Shown here one piece after another: positions 5,670-6,220 of a DNA stretch of 6,220 bases (position 1 is the stretch's first letter; each line of letters begins with the position of its first letter). The notes beneath the pieces were generated by a model. The model worked only from the letters and a program-made list of their open reading frames with translations, did not search any database and was not told where the DNA came from. The DNA lies in assembly GCA_023441125.1 (NCBI GenBank), contig JAEZQV010000451.1, forward strand, positions 1 to 6,220, read 5' to 3'. The position numbers were made by a program, and so were the translations under genes. The stretch is from Bacillota bacterium (GTDB lineage Bacteria; Bacillota_C; Negativicutes; Sporomusales; Sporomusaceae).

Positions 5670-6220
5670 TACGTTACTCCTACCGGCCGGCTTAACGGGG
5701 CCGCAGACCCGCCCCGAAAAACGGCGACCATCTCCGCCGCAATACTGATGGCTATTTCAGCAGGCGTTTCGGCTTTTAAGTCTAAGCCAATCGGGGCCCG
5801 CAGCCGTTTTTCAATATCCGCCGGCGCGCCCTCTTCTTTGATTAGCTTCATAATTTCACTAATCCGTTTTCTGCTGCCGATCATTCCCAGGTAGCGGGCA
5901 TTGCTGTCCATGGTGGCCCGCAGGCAATCCAGGTCATACCGGTGTCCCCTGGTCACAATTACAATCGCCGTATTATTGTCCACTGTCAACTTCTTGATCG
6001 CCCGTTGAAAATTCTCACATATCACCTGGCAGGCGCCGGGAAAGCGGGCTTGATTGGCAAACTCCGGCCTGTCGTCCAGCACAGTTACCTCAAAATCCAA
6101 TAACGCCAGCATTTGCACCAGCGGCTGACTGATATGCCCGCCGCCAAATACGATGGCGCTAAATTTCTTGACTAGCCGGTCCCAGAACAGCCGGTACTTC
6201 TTGCCGGCCTGGTCCTCAAC
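5669..6220 (-). CDS. stand-alone XdhC C-terminal (Rossmann) domain protein, 5' end outside window
   Basis: The frame is open from the right edge (base 6220) to TAA at 5671-5669, giving 183 visible residues; the start lies outside. Visible motifs, numbered from the edge, are FGGGHISQ (25-32, the nucleotide-binding loop, GGG in place of the commoner GAG), LDDRPEFAN, VTRGHRYD, GMIGSRKR, APIGLDL and ETPAEIAISI, all hallmarks of the XdhC_C domain. It ends about 20 residues after the last motif and has no N-terminal XdhC/CoxI domain following it in frame; that domain is the next gene, overlapping by one base (TAATG). With that neighbour it should make up a complete XdhC-like cofactor chaperone. What precedes the Rossmann domain cannot be seen. 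An ATG/GTG start near 6118 would remove the glycine-rich loop and is not credible. Confidence 0.88.
   Translation of the reverse strand, partial: VEDQAGKKYRLFWDRLVKKFSAIVFGGGHISQPLVQMLALLDFEVTVLDDRPEFANQARFPGACQVICENFQRAIKKLTVDNNTAIVIVTRGHRYDLDCLRATMDSNARYLGMIGSRKRISEIMKLIKEEGAPADIEKRLRAPIGLDLKAETPAEIAISIAAEMVAVFRGGSAAPLSRPVGVT
5677..5681 (-). promoter_or_regulatory. ribosome binding site of the XdhC N-domain gene
   Basis: AGGAG lies 7 nt before ATG 5669, inside the last codons of the XdhC C-domain gene. Together with the TAATG overlap it supports both independent initiation and coupled re-initiation. Confidence 0.7.

Noticed and set aside
5319..6220. Split XdhC as a frameshifted pseudogene
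   Set aside because: The N-terminal domain is encoded after the C-terminal domain, both frames end cleanly, and the second gene has its own ribosome binding site; a simple frameshift cannot give this order.

Overview
The window is one uninterrupted minus-strand gene block. It starts before base 6220 and runs off the left edge at base 1. In transcription order it carries eight genes: an XdhC C-terminal (Rossmann) domain protein (cut by the right edge), an XdhC N-terminal domain protein, a C-GCAxxG-C-C cysteine-motif protein, a full-length XdhC, a MocA-like nucleotidyltransferase fused to an HD domain, a class V aminotransferase/cysteine desulfurase-like protein, a small uncharacterised protein, and a Cys-rich radical SAM protein (cut by the left edge). 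The genes overlap by 1, 4, 22 and 14 nt or sit a few bases apart. The largest gap is 43 nt, so there is no stretch over 300 bases without a gene. I see no tRNA, rRNA, CRISPR, insertion sequence, convincing promoter or terminator.

The gene set reads as an accessory and maturation operon for a molybdenum hydroxylase of the xanthine dehydrogenase/aldehyde oxidoreductase family. XdhC proteins bind the molybdenum cofactor, protect it while its terminal sulfur (or selenium) ligand is installed, and deliver it to the apo-enzyme. A MocA-like enzyme makes the cytosine dinucleotide form of the cofactor. A NifS-like PLP enzyme can mobilise the sulfur or selenium. The C-GCAxxG-C-C protein and the Tes-like radical SAM protein are, from what I know of the families, recurrent companions of such enzymes in anaerobes (the DVU_1551 to DVU_1558 type neighbourhood of Desulfovibrio, and clusters around selenium-dependent molybdenum hydroxylases in Firmicutes). 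The hydroxylase subunits are not in the window and would be expected nearby.

The likely host is an anaerobic Gram-positive-lineage bacterium. Strong purine-rich Shine-Dalgarno sites (AAGGAGG, AGGAGG) before most genes, moderately high GC and this gene content suggest a Firmicute, perhaps of the Negativicutes/Sporomusa type. That placement is inference and weak at genus level.

Most worth a second look: an XdhC split into two genes with the C-terminal half first, beside an intact second XdhC; the nucleotidyltransferase-HD fusion; the unrecognised 104-residue protein between the desulfurase-like gene and the radical SAM gene; and the radical SAM protein, an apparently all-cysteine member of a family that I recall often contains selenocysteine.
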